A stretch of DNA of 36,467 nucleotides from a virus, in IMG/VR virus record IMGVR_UViG_3300024520_000240, positions 1-36,467 of that record, one strand, 5' to 3'. Below the pieces are notes generated by a model. The model worked only from the letters and a program-made list of their open reading frames with translations, searched no databases and was not told where the DNA came from. The stretch's first letter is position 1; each line of letters starts with the position of its first letter. Of the stretch, positions 19,309-27,851 are shown one piece after another. A program made the position numbers and the translations under genes.

Positions 19309-19331
19309 AGAGGTGACAAACTGTCACCCCC
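19309..19331 (-). terminator. Intergenic hairpin before the tail genes (possible attenuator or processing site)
   Basis: On the transcribed strand the perfect 7-bp stem GGTGACA/TGTCACC closes a 3-base GTT loop. It can be lengthened by G-U and G-C pairs to about 10 bp. It lies in the 61-base gap between the 258-residue gene and the connector gene, about 21 bases before the next ATG. The downstream RNA is AU-rich but has no immediate U run, so a strong intrinsic terminator is not supported. RNA processing or partial termination is possible. Confidence 0.45.
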
Positions 19332-19348
19332 TATATTATTATTACTTG

Positions 19349-20125
19349 TTATTTAAGTTTTTTCTCTATAGATTTAAAGATTTCAACACCTTCATCAGTT
19401 TTCAAAAAAGCAGCGAAAGCCGAATATGGATTTTCATCAAACGGTACATTCATTAACTTTCTATCATTTGATCCCCATGTAAAGGTTCTTTGATCTTGAG
19501 ATATTTTAATTATCCCTGTTTCTCTAGCTTTAATCGCAATGTTTCTTAATTGAACATTATCGTCTTTTGCAAGACTAATAAATAAAGCTGGATTCTTTTT
19601 AGCGAATAAAAGTACATCTCTCTTTAATTCTTTAGAACTCATGTTATTTACTATTGATCCTTTTTCTACTCTAAGAATAGCTTCGACTTGATCTACGTCC
19701 ATAGAACGAGCAGCTGTCATAGCATCAATTTCTAAATTAATAACATCCAGTTCATCAGTAGCTTTAACTACAGGTTTAAATTCCTCATATATTTTGTTTC
19801 TCAATGGATGATATAAAGAAAGCATTTTTTGTAAAGCAACTTGAGATTTTGTAGTACGCAATGTACCATCTCTAAATATAATATGACCCATCGTGCATTC
19901 TCCTTTTTGTTCATCTACAAATGGAGATGCCTGATTAGTAGCATATTTTAATTCTCTTTGTTTTCCAGAGCTTTCCTCAAAATATAATAGAGCATGTTTT
20001 TTAGTATGCTTTGCAGGAATTGTTAATGTTAATGGATGTTCTGTTCCTCTTAGATAGTAAATTCTATCTTTTATTTCCCAAGTATTTTTTACTTGTGGAA
20101 TTTCTTTTTCTTTTGTTTTTGACAT
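19349..20125 (-). CDS. Conserved virion-module protein of unknown function
   Basis: This is a 258-residue protein that starts after the capsid terminator and ends before another hairpin, so it may be its own transcription segment. The N-terminal half looks beta-rich (WEIKDRIYYLRG, PLTLTIPAKHT, ALLYFEES). It contains a short GHIIFRDGTLRT segment near residue 80-92, a pattern suggesting a small nucleic-acid or head-associated fold. The C-terminal half is helical (MDVDQVEAILRVEKG, LKRDVLLFAKKNPALFISL) and ends with an acidic and basic tail. There is no signal peptide or membrane segment. Position directly after the major capsid gene suggests a head-completion or neck role; the sequence alone does not show it. 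Confidence 0.6.
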   Translation of the reverse strand: MSKTKEKEIPQVKNTWEIKDRIYYLRGTEHPLTLTIPAKHTKKHALLYFEESSGKQRELKYATNQASPFVDEQKGECTMGHIIFRDGTLRTTKSQVALQKMLSLYHPLRNKIYEEFKPVVKATDELDVINLEIDAMTAARSMDVDQVEAILRVEKGSIVNNMSSKELKRDVLLFAKKNPALFISLAKDDNVQLRNIAIKARETGIIKISQDQRTFTWGSNDRKLMNVPFDENPYSAFAAFLKTDEGVEIFKSIEKKLK

Positions 20126-20150
20126 AATATAATATAATTAAATAGTTTAT

Positions 20151-20187
20151 AAAAAATAATAATTACCCCTGCCCGAAGACAGGGATA
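20151..20187 (-). terminator. Intrinsic terminator after the major capsid gene
   Basis: On the transcribed strand a stem of 7 bp (CCCTGTC/GGCAGGG, one G-U pair) is closed by the very stable C(UUCG)G tetraloop. It extends by A-U, U-A and U-G pairs to 10 bp (20164-20187). It is followed by an AU-rich stretch ending in six U's (20156-20151). It begins 20 bases after the capsid stop codon. This is the best terminator-like signal in the window. The U run is offset by about seven bases, so partial read-through is likely. Confidence 0.7.
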
Positions 20188-20206
20188 GTTATTAATATTG
20201 AATCAT

Positions 20207-21688
20207 TTAGATTCCTTTGAATAATACAAAGTTGTTAGCAGCTTGAGTTACTAAACATCTTTCTGAAAGGAAGTTAACTTCCATTGCATCAAGAGTAGAT
20301 GTAAATGCACCACCAGCAGAACCAGTTAACCAAGATTTCATTCTTCTATCATCTCCTTGAGACGCTCTATATCTTACATGTAAGAAAGGTCTACGGATGT
20401 TAGTTCCTAAAATTTGATCATAAACTGTAGTTGTTCCAGCAGGTACTAATACACCTTCAATTGAATTAACTCCAACGATACCACCTCTTGTAGAAGCGTC
20501 GTTTAAGTATTTCCAATCAGTTTTATAGAAGTCATAAGAACCTCTTCTGAAACCGCTAAAACCTAAGTTTAAAGCCATTTCTTCTGAGTTTTCAAATAAA
20601 CCAAAAGCAACACCACCGTTAAATCCTGCAGATATACCCGCAAGCATATCATCAAAATCTAAAGCAGTTTGTCTTTGTAAGAACATCATGTTCTCTTCTA
20701 TAGCACCTTGAGTGTCTAGGTTTTTAAGAATTGCATCAAACTCATCAAGTCCAGCAGCAGCAGTAAATCCTACTTCTACATTTCCTCTAGCGTTAATTGC
20801 AGCAAATAAACCTTGTGTACCAGGTAAACCAGCAATCGCAGTTCCTGCAATAGCAGCTGCGTTAGCATTTAATTCACCTTCAACCATTGCCATTTCTAAG
20901 TAATCTTCGAATCTTAGTCTAGTTTCAGACTCAGCTTTTAAATACCAAAGGTATCCACTAGCACCATCTTCAGTAGCAACTTCTACCCAACCGATCTGAG
21001 CCATGTCAGAACCGTTGATCACATATTGATCTCTTAAGATAATAGGTGAGTTAGAAAATTGCGTGAATTGTGGGTCAACAGAAATTCTGTCTGCAGTTCC
21101 AGCTGCAAGAGTACCACCAGTCATAGCAGATCCTTTTACATAAGCAGAACCGTAAACAAATACTTTGACTCCCCCTAATAAACCTGCACCAGTAATAGTA
21201 ATGCCTGTAACATCAAATGTTTGGTTAGCAAATGGTTGAACAGTAACTGTTCCACTTGCTCCACCAACTACACCAGCCGTTGTTGCCGTAACAATACCTT
21301 TGCCTTCTACTCCTGTAACAGGGTCTAGAAGAACTACAGTATCACCAATCGACATAACGTTTAATGCAGTGGCACCACCACCGATGTTTACAACAGAGGC
21401 ATTATTAGCACCACCTGCTTCTACACCACAACTATCATATGCAATGTGTAATCTATTTTGTTCAGACCAGATTACTTGATCTGAGGTCATCGGCATCTCT
21501 GCCCCAACCATTCTCAAAAAGCCAGATAACGTTCTGTTTCCATAACGTTCTACTTCTTGTTCGTAAATTTCTGGTAAATATTGTTGCGCAAAATCATTTG
21601 CACCACCATCAAAAGCTAGATAATTACTAGCTAAAGTTTGTTGGACCTGCGAAGGAACAATACTCCCAAATTGTGGAGATAAACTCAT
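20207..21688 (-). CDS. Major capsid protein
   Basis: This is a 493-residue protein in the canonical position after terminase, portal and scaffold. The N-terminal part (NDFAQQYLPEIYEQEVERYG, then NRTLSGFLRMVGAEMP) and the core helices (ESETRLRFEDYLEMAMVEG, LDEFDAILKNLDTQGAIEE) fit the HK97-fold capsid proteins of marine phages. Residues about 95-195 form a Gly/Thr/Val-rich beta insertion, a likely surface domain. The C-terminus (LDAMEVNFLSERCLVTQAAN) fits the last strand and tail of the fold. The gene is visibly less A+T-rich than its neighbours, as expected for a very highly expressed gene, and is followed by a strong terminator. No N-terminal maturation-protease domain is fused to it. Confidence 0.82.
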   Translation of the reverse strand: MSLSPQFGSIVPSQVQQTLASNYLAFDGGANDFAQQYLPEIYEQEVERYGNRTLSGFLRMVGAEMPMTSDQVIWSEQNRLHIAYDSCGVEAGGANNASVVNIGGGATALNVMSIGDTVVLLDPVTGVEGKGIVTATTAGVVGGASGTVTVQPFANQTFDVTGITITGAGLLGGVKVFVYGSAYVKGSAMTGGTLAAGTADRISVDPQFTQFSNSPIILRDQYVINGSDMAQIGWVEVATEDGASGYLWYLKAESETRLRFEDYLEMAMVEGELNANAAAIAGTAIAGLPGTQGLFAAINARGNVEVGFTAAAGLDEFDAILKNLDTQGAIEENMMFLQRQTALDFDDMLAGISAGFNGGVAFGLFENSEEMALNLGFSGFRRGSYDFYKTDWKYLNDASTRGGIVGVNSIEGVLVPAGTTTVYDQILGTNIRRPFLHVRYRASQGDDRRMKSWLTGSAGGAFTSTLDAMEVNFLSERCLVTQAANNFVLFKGI

Positions 21689-21700
21689 AATTTGTTAATT

Positions 21701-22921
21701 TTAATTGTTAAATTTTCGTTTTTTGATTTTCAATTTTGTAGAATCTGCACCACTAATCGATTTTACTTTAAAACCTCCAACAAAAACTTCACCTGTATTT
21801 CCTTCTCTTGCTTTCACATCAGAAAGATTTTTAGAGCTTTTTACCACGTCTTTTACAGCGTCAGCTTTGCCTTGGTCATAAAAATGACTAGCGATTTGAT
21901 CTACATTATCAGCAGCATACATTGCTTTATGATAACCAACCGGGTCTGTTATATTGCCTTCTCCATCTAGGAACTTCCCGATTAGATTGCTAATGTTTGA
22001 TTGATTTTCGGCAACTGTATCACGGTTTTGAACATTATACTTATATTTTTTATCCCCCACATTGATATCAAAACCTTTGAAATCTTTATTGAATAAGTCT
22101 TTAGTTTTTTGTTTAAAATTTTCGTGTAGTTGCTCAGCATGTTCTTGTTGCTCATTGTAGCGATTAAAGAAATCCATAGCTTTTTGTTGTTCTTGAGTAA
22201 CACCCGGTCTCAACTTGATCTCGTCGTAATATTTTTGTTTCAAGTCCTCCAAATAGTTTTTGGCTTCTGCAATTGCTTCTTTTTTAGCGAGTTTTTTTCT
22301 TTTGACGTCACGCTCTTCGTCAACTTCTTCGTCGTAATAGAAGTTTTCTTCCATTACAAAATCTACTTCCTCATTATTAAGATGTGGTTTAGATTTTTTA
22401 TAAAATTCTTTTAATAATGCCTCTTCATTTACTTTAGAATAATCTGCGTTTAATCTAGTGTAATCTTCTATAGTACCACCAGTTTCTTCCATGAAGTTAA
22501 CTAATTTTTCGATGTTTTCTGGTAAAGCTTTACCTAATGTTTTTTCATCTCTAATAGCTTCTTTAACTTCTTTTTCAACTTTTTTTACCTCTTCTTCTGT
22601 GATTTCGGTAATTGGAGAAAACCCTTCAGTAGTCTCGTTGGACTCTTGTACAGGTTCTCCCACCTTTGGGCTATCTCCGGATGGTTCGCCCACAGGTACT
22701 TCCTTTGTTTCTCCGATTTGAATGGCATCTTCTTCTTTTTTCACTTCTACTTTAGTAACATTATCCGGAATCTCTATTAAAGGTTCTTTAGGATTTATAT
22801 TTACTTTAGTAATTTTTTGTTTTTGTTTACCTAATTGCTTAGGAGTTTTCTTTTTTGACTTTATTTTAAAGTCACCTTCTTGTTTTACTTCTTCTTTAGA
22901 AGTTGTTTTTGTTTCTGACAT
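21701..22921 (-). CDS. Capsid scaffolding-like protein
   Basis: This is a 406-residue, highly charged protein between portal and capsid genes, the standard place for a scaffold. The first 110 residues are Lys/Glu/Pro-rich and probably disordered. Residues about 150-270 are helical (NADYSKVNEEALLKEFYKKS, KPHLNNEEVDFVMEENFYYD, then EEVDEERDVKRKKLAKKEA) and likely form coiled coil. The C-terminus is short, basic and beta-like (EVFVGGFKVKSISG, ending KLKIKKRKFNN). A basic C-terminal tail is known in scaffolds that bind the capsid floor (P22 gp8). The leader (ATTAATTTTATATTATTATATT) has no Shine-Dalgarno. The assignment rests on order, composition and helical pattern. Confidence 0.68.
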   Translation of the reverse strand: MSETKTTSKEEVKQEGDFKIKSKKKTPKQLGKQKQKITKVNINPKEPLIEIPDNVTKVEVKKEEDAIQIGETKEVPVGEPSGDSPKVGEPVQESNETTEGFSPITEITEEEVKKVEKEVKEAIRDEKTLGKALPENIEKLVNFMEETGGTIEDYTRLNADYSKVNEEALLKEFYKKSKPHLNNEEVDFVMEENFYYDEEVDEERDVKRKKLAKKEAIAEAKNYLEDLKQKYYDEIKLRPGVTQEQQKAMDFFNRYNEQQEHAEQLHENFKQKTKDLFNKDFKGFDINVGDKKYKYNVQNRDTVAENQSNISNLIGKFLDGEGNITDPVGYHKAMYAADNVDQIASHFYDQGKADAVKDVVKSSKNLSDVKAREGNTGEVFVGGFKVKSISGADSTKLKIKKRKFNN

Positions 22922-22950
22922 AATATAATAATATAAAATTAATTAACAAC

Positions 22951-25365
22951 CTACATAGCTGGAGCTGGAGGTCCCATTGGTCCCACTGCTCCTTGTGCAG
23001 GTATTTCTTGTTCTTCAAAATTAATAGGCATAGAATCGTTTTGTCTTTGACTTATTAATTCACTTTGCTGTGTAGCTTCCATTTTGCTACGCTTATCTTT
23101 ACGATCTTCAATTAGAGCTTCTTTTTTACCTGTGTTTTCACCTTCAAGCTGTTTTAATTGCATATCAAATTGATGTTGCATTTCCATTTTTTGTTGATCT
23201 AATTGTGATTGTAATTGCATACGATCTTTTTCAAATTCACTCTTAGCTTTTTCATATTCTACATTTGCACCACTAATAGCTTGTTGTTTTTGTACTTCAG
23301 CCATAGCTGTTTTTTCTGCAGTATCTGCTTGTGCTGCTGCTTGAGCTTGAATATTAGCTTGTTGATTAGCTTGATCTTCCGCATTTTTAGTTTTACGTTT
23401 AATCTTAAGCATTTGATTAGCTAGTTTAAGATTTTTAATTTGTCTTAAATCAATAGCATCTTCTAAATCAATACCTTGAGCTTGTAAAGCTACTTGAATA
23501 TTCTGTTCTAATTGAGCTTGTTCTTCTTCATCTGGTTCTAATTCTAAGAATATACCAAAATCATGAAGATTAAGATTAACAATTTCTTCTAATGTTTTAA
23601 TATTAAAAGTAGATATAGAATTTTGTAACGACGCTTTAGTTAATGGAAATTCTAAAGCATCAGCTATTTTTAATCCTATATTTTCTGCTAATTTTAAGGT
23701 TACATATAAACTAGATTGTACAATATGTCTAGTTGCAACATTAGACGCATTAGCGGCAATTTTCTGTAATCCTACTAATGTATTTCTATCTGGAGTACTT
23801 CCATCTCTAGCTTCATTTAATCCGGTCACATCTCTTATCATTTGTAAATAATATTGATATGTTTGTATTAAACTTTGTATTTTAGCTCCTCCTGCGGAAG
23901 AATTAAGTTCTTGAATAGGAACTTTACCTGGATTCATATCTCCTTCTTGAGTAAGAGATCTACCAACTATCGAACCAGTTTGGAAATACATATTTAACGC
24001 TTCAGCTGGATTATAATTAGTACCGTTACCAAGATCAACCTCAGCTAAACCGTCCATATCTAAATATACACCATCTGGAACTAATCTTGAAATTACTTGT
24101 TGTAATTTTAAATGTGTTAATTGAATCATATCAGCAAATCCTATACATTTGCCTACTATAGATTCAATTCTACCTTTGTACATTCTAGGTGCACAAATAG
24201 CATAATTCATTTTTACTTTAGTAGTATCAGCCATAGGTCGTGACATATTTTCTGCCATTTCCCATTTTAACATAGTATTAGTTCCTAAAACTTTTGCTCC
24301 ACTATATAATACTTCTATAGATCTTGAAACTCTTTCAAAATTATCATTCTCTGGAGGATTAAATGTATCAGGTTTTTCTAAAGCTTTTTCTAATCCTTGA
24401 TCTGTATGTTTTATTTTAAATACCTGATTGTGATATGTTTTATAATCAAAATATAAAACTTGTACAGTATTTTCATCATAATCTCCCCAACCTGTAATAT
24501 AAGACCTATTACCTGGCATTGCTTGTATTCTTTCTAATTCTTCTTTAGATATATTAGGAAATTCTTTTTTAAGTTCGGGTATAGTTATAGCTTTTAATTC
24601 TCCTACATAATATATATCTTCAAAATTTGGATCTTCTGTGTAAGAATATACCAAATAAGCAGGATCAACATAGTCAACTGTTACCCCATTAGCAGTATTA
24701 AAACTAGTTTTAGCCGCTGTGATTCCACAAACTGTTAAATCCATGTTTAATCTTCTTCTAATAAGATCATATTTATTTTGGGCTAAAACACTAGAGATGG
24801 CTTCTTCTTCTGCAATTTCAATAGATTGTTTATATTTTAATTGCATGTGTAATTCTAACTCATCTTTAGTTTCTGGAATAACATCTAAATCAGGACTTTG
24901 ATATAAATTTATTCCTAAAGTATTTTTTAATATTTCTAAATAATCAAGAGAAAGCATATCTTCATATATCTTAGAAGCATATTCTGTTCTTTTCTTTATT
25001 GATTGAGGATCTTGAGCATAAGCTTTTATATCATAAGTTTTTTGAGATATACCATTAACTACTATATCCACAAATTTAGATAAAATAGGTACTGGTTTCC
25101 AGTCTAAATTAAGATATGATAAATCACCATTAATAGATAATTCATCTTTATATTTTTGAATAGATTGTTCTCCCCGAGCATATAATCTTAACTGGTGATA
25201 ATTATTCCAATTAGTTAAATATCTATTACCATTAGTTCTTCCTGTGCGAAACCACTCTTGTTCTATTGCTTGAGCAACTTGTTCACCGTATTCCAAAGTA
25301 GCTTTTTCAGCATCGCTCACTACTTGACTAGGAAAAGGGCTATTGGTGTTAGTATATATATTCAT
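22951..25365 (-). CDS. Portal protein
   Basis: This 804-residue protein directly follows the terminase with no gap (TAAATG). The region from about residue 85 (LNLDWKPVPILSKFVDIVVN, then GISQKTYDIKAYAQD) matches the portal opening used by crAss-like and related large podoviral portals, where a conserved segment precedes the clip and stem. The middle has a conserved-looking VDPAYLVYSYTEDPNFEDI block near residue 235 and a helix GAKIQSLIQTYQYYLQMIRD near 495. Residues about 650-760 are Gln/Ala/Glu-rich coiled coil, and the last 20 are Pro-rich. It would form the dodecameric ring at one capsid vertex through which DNA is packaged and ejected. It is longer than the usual 450-700 residues, mostly because of the C-terminal coil. 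Confidence 0.82.
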   Translation of the reverse strand: MNIYTNTNSPFPSQVVSDAEKATLEYGEQVAQAIEQEWFRTGRTNGNRYLTNWNNYHQLRLYARGEQSIQKYKDELSINGDLSYLNLDWKPVPILSKFVDIVVNGISQKTYDIKAYAQDPQSIKKRTEYASKIYEDMLSLDYLEILKNTLGINLYQSPDLDVIPETKDELELHMQLKYKQSIEIAEEEAISSVLAQNKYDLIRRRLNMDLTVCGITAAKTSFNTANGVTVDYVDPAYLVYSYTEDPNFEDIYYVGELKAITIPELKKEFPNISKEELERIQAMPGNRSYITGWGDYDENTVQVLYFDYKTYHNQVFKIKHTDQGLEKALEKPDTFNPPENDNFERVSRSIEVLYSGAKVLGTNTMLKWEMAENMSRPMADTTKVKMNYAICAPRMYKGRIESIVGKCIGFADMIQLTHLKLQQVISRLVPDGVYLDMDGLAEVDLGNGTNYNPAEALNMYFQTGSIVGRSLTQEGDMNPGKVPIQELNSSAGGAKIQSLIQTYQYYLQMIRDVTGLNEARDGSTPDRNTLVGLQKIAANASNVATRHIVQSSLYVTLKLAENIGLKIADALEFPLTKASLQNSISTFNIKTLEEIVNLNLHDFGIFLELEPDEEEQAQLEQNIQVALQAQGIDLEDAIDLRQIKNLKLANQMLKIKRKTKNAEDQANQQANIQAQAAAQADTAEKTAMAEVQKQQAISGANVEYEKAKSEFEKDRMQLQSQLDQQKMEMQHQFDMQLKQLEGENTGKKEALIEDRKDKRSKMEATQQSELISQRQNDSMPINFEEQEIPAQGAVGPMGPPAPAM

Positions 25366-27576
25366 TTAACTTATAATTTTTGATGTATATCCTTTATTAT
25401 CGTATCTTTTTATACCTAAATCTACAGATTCTCTTAATATAGGTTTGTTGGGTGTATATCTATGTTTATTACACGCCATCAAAGCCAATCCTGAACTAAT
25501 AGAAGCATCATGAGTAGTTCTATTATTTATATTAAACCTTGCCCAGTCTTCTAATGTTCTTTGAAAATACATATCTCCATATCCGGTTTCTTTTAAACCA
25601 ACATAATGTTCTATATATGTTTCAATTGCTGAAGCGTGTGCTTGTTTAATATCTTCACTTGAATTAGGGATACCACCTATTTCTCTTTCTGTAACTGATA
25701 ATTTATTTCTTCTTTTGTCAGGTCTGTTCATTGCAAACCCTCTATAACCTCTTCTTTTAAAATAATATAAAAGTCTTGGTTTATTATTTTCTGCTAGTAT
25801 TGGCATTCCATAAAATACACACGCCATTAACACATCTTCAAAAAATATTTCAGCTGTTTGAGGTCTAGCTATATATTCTAAAAAGAAATGATTTGCAGGA
25901 TGATTTTCCATAGAAAACTTAGTTAATCCATGCAAAGATCCATTAGATCCTCTTTTATCAACTGTTCCAGATATATCATAGGGGTCACATCCAAATGCTC
26001 CCACGTGTTCATTACCTGGATAATTTACTCCATGTTTGATGTATCTTCTATTTTGTAGAGATTCAGAAGGAACCCAGCTTATTAAAAATCTACCTTGTTT
26101 GTTTGGAACAAATATTACTCTACTATCTTGTTCTCCATTTTCCCATATAAAACTTCCTTTAGTTATACTTAAAGAGTTTTTAATATCTTCATTATAATCT
26201 ATTTGTTGGTATATTTTAGTTAAATTAAATAAAGATTCTTTAGATTCATCTCTAAAAGCGTGTTTAGTAGTTCTTGGAAATTGTCTATAAAATTCATTTA
26301 AACCGTCTTGATCATCTTTTAAACCTTCAACTTCATTATCCCAATACTCTACTACTCCTATTTTAATATCGGCGCCATGTGGCCCTTTAACGCTCTGTTT
26401 TGGGGTATCGAATACAGGTATGCCATAAGCATCAATGTATCCTTCGTAGTTCCATTCCATAGGTATGAACAAACTATATAGTCCTGAGCGAGTCTGTCCA
26501 TTGGCGTTTCTTTTTGTAACATCTGAGTCATCATATAGTCTTTTAAAATTTCTACCTCCTTTATCTAATGCGTTTGAAGTAGAACCCATCATACATTTTC
26601 CAATAATTCTACTCCCTAATCTTAAAGTTGTTTTTGTAACTCTCCAGTTATTTAATATATTGTTTGGTCTTTCCCATTTTCCACTCTCATCATGTACTAA
26701 TAGTTTTAATTTTTCACCATCATAACTATTATCTCCTGTATTTTTCCAGTCAATAGTTGTATCTAATCCTTCTAAATCTATCATTTCACTTCCGGCTTCA
26801 ATACTTCTTCTAGTAAATTTAGAAGCTGGTACTCTATATGCTAGTTCTGTTTTAGGTCGATCCATACCATCTTGAATCGGTTTAAAAAAGAATGGATAAT
26901 TAACTGAAATTGGTACAACCTTATCAGTAAACATTTTTTTTGCATCTTGTCCAGTTTTAGATAATATTCCATATCTTGAATCACTAGATATTGTTGCTAG
27001 ATTTATTACTTCTCCTGAGGCCATAAAAGAGAATCCTGATCTACGGTTTTTAAGATAACAAATTCCATAACATCTGGTATCTGCTTTACAAGCTTCCCAG
27101 AATAAGAAGAATAATCTATTGGCTTCTCTAAAATCTGGTGACCCAACATCAATCTTACTCCACTGCAAGTACATATAGTGAGTGCCAGTAAGATAAGTAG
27201 GTTTACCTTTATTATAAAACCAGAAACCTTCTTCACGTTTTTTAAATTCTTCATCAATATATTCAAACCATTTTTCTTTAAAATCTTCTGGATATTCTCT
27301 CCAATGAAATACTGTTTTTATTCTAGTAAGTGGTTTAGGATATTCAGTTTTAGTCCATCTATCATTTTCAAATTTATGAACTTTATCTGCTTTAGGTAAA
27401 GCTATTTTAAGATTCTGTATCTCATATACTTCACCTATTTTTCCCGTCTTAGATATTATAATTATATCATGTTCTTCATTGTAACCATATTCCCATTTAT
27501 TATACCTATTCATTCTTTTAAGAACTTTAGGTTTAATATAACCAGGTAGTATTTTATATAATTCCTGTTCGTACAT
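25366..27576 (-). CDS. terL: Terminase large subunit
   Basis: This 736-residue packaging motor has an N-terminal ATPase. A Walker A-like loop, KNRRSGFS, lies at 176-183; it is an Arg-rich variant also seen in crAss-like terminases. Walker B is LLVHDES, with Asp296 and the catalytic Glu297. The C-terminal RNase H-like nuclease begins with GCDPYD (Asp531), followed by acidic and basic positions towards residue 690. The protein cuts and pumps phage DNA into proheads through the portal encoded next. Its start shares one base with the stop of the 91-residue gene (TAATG), and its stop abuts the portal ATG, so all three are probably translated together. Length is slightly above the usual 450-700. 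Confidence 0.88.
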   Translation of the reverse strand: MYEQELYKILPGYIKPKVLKRMNRYNKWEYGYNEEHDIIIISKTGKIGEVYEIQNLKIALPKADKVHKFENDRWTKTEYPKPLTRIKTVFHWREYPEDFKEKWFEYIDEEFKKREEGFWFYNKGKPTYLTGTHYMYLQWSKIDVGSPDFREANRLFFLFWEACKADTRCYGICYLKNRRSGFSFMASGEVINLATISSDSRYGILSKTGQDAKKMFTDKVVPISVNYPFFFKPIQDGMDRPKTELAYRVPASKFTRRSIEAGSEMIDLEGLDTTIDWKNTGDNSYDGEKLKLLVHDESGKWERPNNILNNWRVTKTTLRLGSRIIGKCMMGSTSNALDKGGRNFKRLYDDSDVTKRNANGQTRSGLYSLFIPMEWNYEGYIDAYGIPVFDTPKQSVKGPHGADIKIGVVEYWDNEVEGLKDDQDGLNEFYRQFPRTTKHAFRDESKESLFNLTKIYQQIDYNEDIKNSLSITKGSFIWENGEQDSRVIFVPNKQGRFLISWVPSESLQNRRYIKHGVNYPGNEHVGAFGCDPYDISGTVDKRGSNGSLHGLTKFSMENHPANHFFLEYIARPQTAEIFFEDVLMACVFYGMPILAENNKPRLLYYFKRRGYRGFAMNRPDKRRNKLSVTEREIGGIPNSSEDIKQAHASAIETYIEHYVGLKETGYGDMYFQRTLEDWARFNINNRTTHDASISSGLALMACNKHRYTPNKPILRESVDLGIKRYDNKGYTSKIIS

Positions 27577-27851
27577 TATTTAGACCTCCCTTCTGCAAAA
27601 CCTTTAAAAACTTTTTCTTTCTTAACTTCTTTAGGTTTATCTTCTAACATATTATTTTCTTCTTCAATTCTATTTAAAATTTCAAAAGCATCGAATATAG
27701 CTAGTTTTTTAGTAGCTGCAGCATTTTTTAATCTATCTGCGGAAATATCTGGTCCAAAATCTATAATGGGTTCTTTAGCAACTTTAATTAATTCTTTAAC
27801 TGCTATGCGCCCAGCTTGGATTATATTTTTCTTCGTTTCCTTGGTGTTCAT
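27576..27851 (-). CDS. Putative terminase small-subunit-like protein
   Basis: This 91-residue helical protein is encoded immediately before the terminase large subunit, sharing one base at TAATG. The sequence (IIQAGRIAVKELIKVAKEPI, then DISADRLKNAAATKKLAIFDAF, then EILNRIEEENNML) reads as helix-turn-helix-like helices followed by a coiled coil and a basic tail ending GFAEGRSK. Small terminases have that general plan (DNA-binding helices plus oligomerization coil) and sit in this position, but they are usually 120-180 residues long. It overlaps the previous gene by 56 bases, an unusually long overlap. Role inferred from position and size. Confidence 0.5.
   Translation of the reverse strand: MNTKETKKNIIQAGRIAVKELIKVAKEPIIDFGPDISADRLKNAAATKKLAIFDAFEILNRIEEENNMLEDKPKEVKKEKVFKGFAEGRSK

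Noticed and set aside
20207-27576. Firm placement in the crAss-like order (Crassvirales)
   Set aside because: Portal and terminase patterns are reminiscent, but no specific signature can be verified by eye; it remains a comparison only. A terminase and portal phylogeny would decide.
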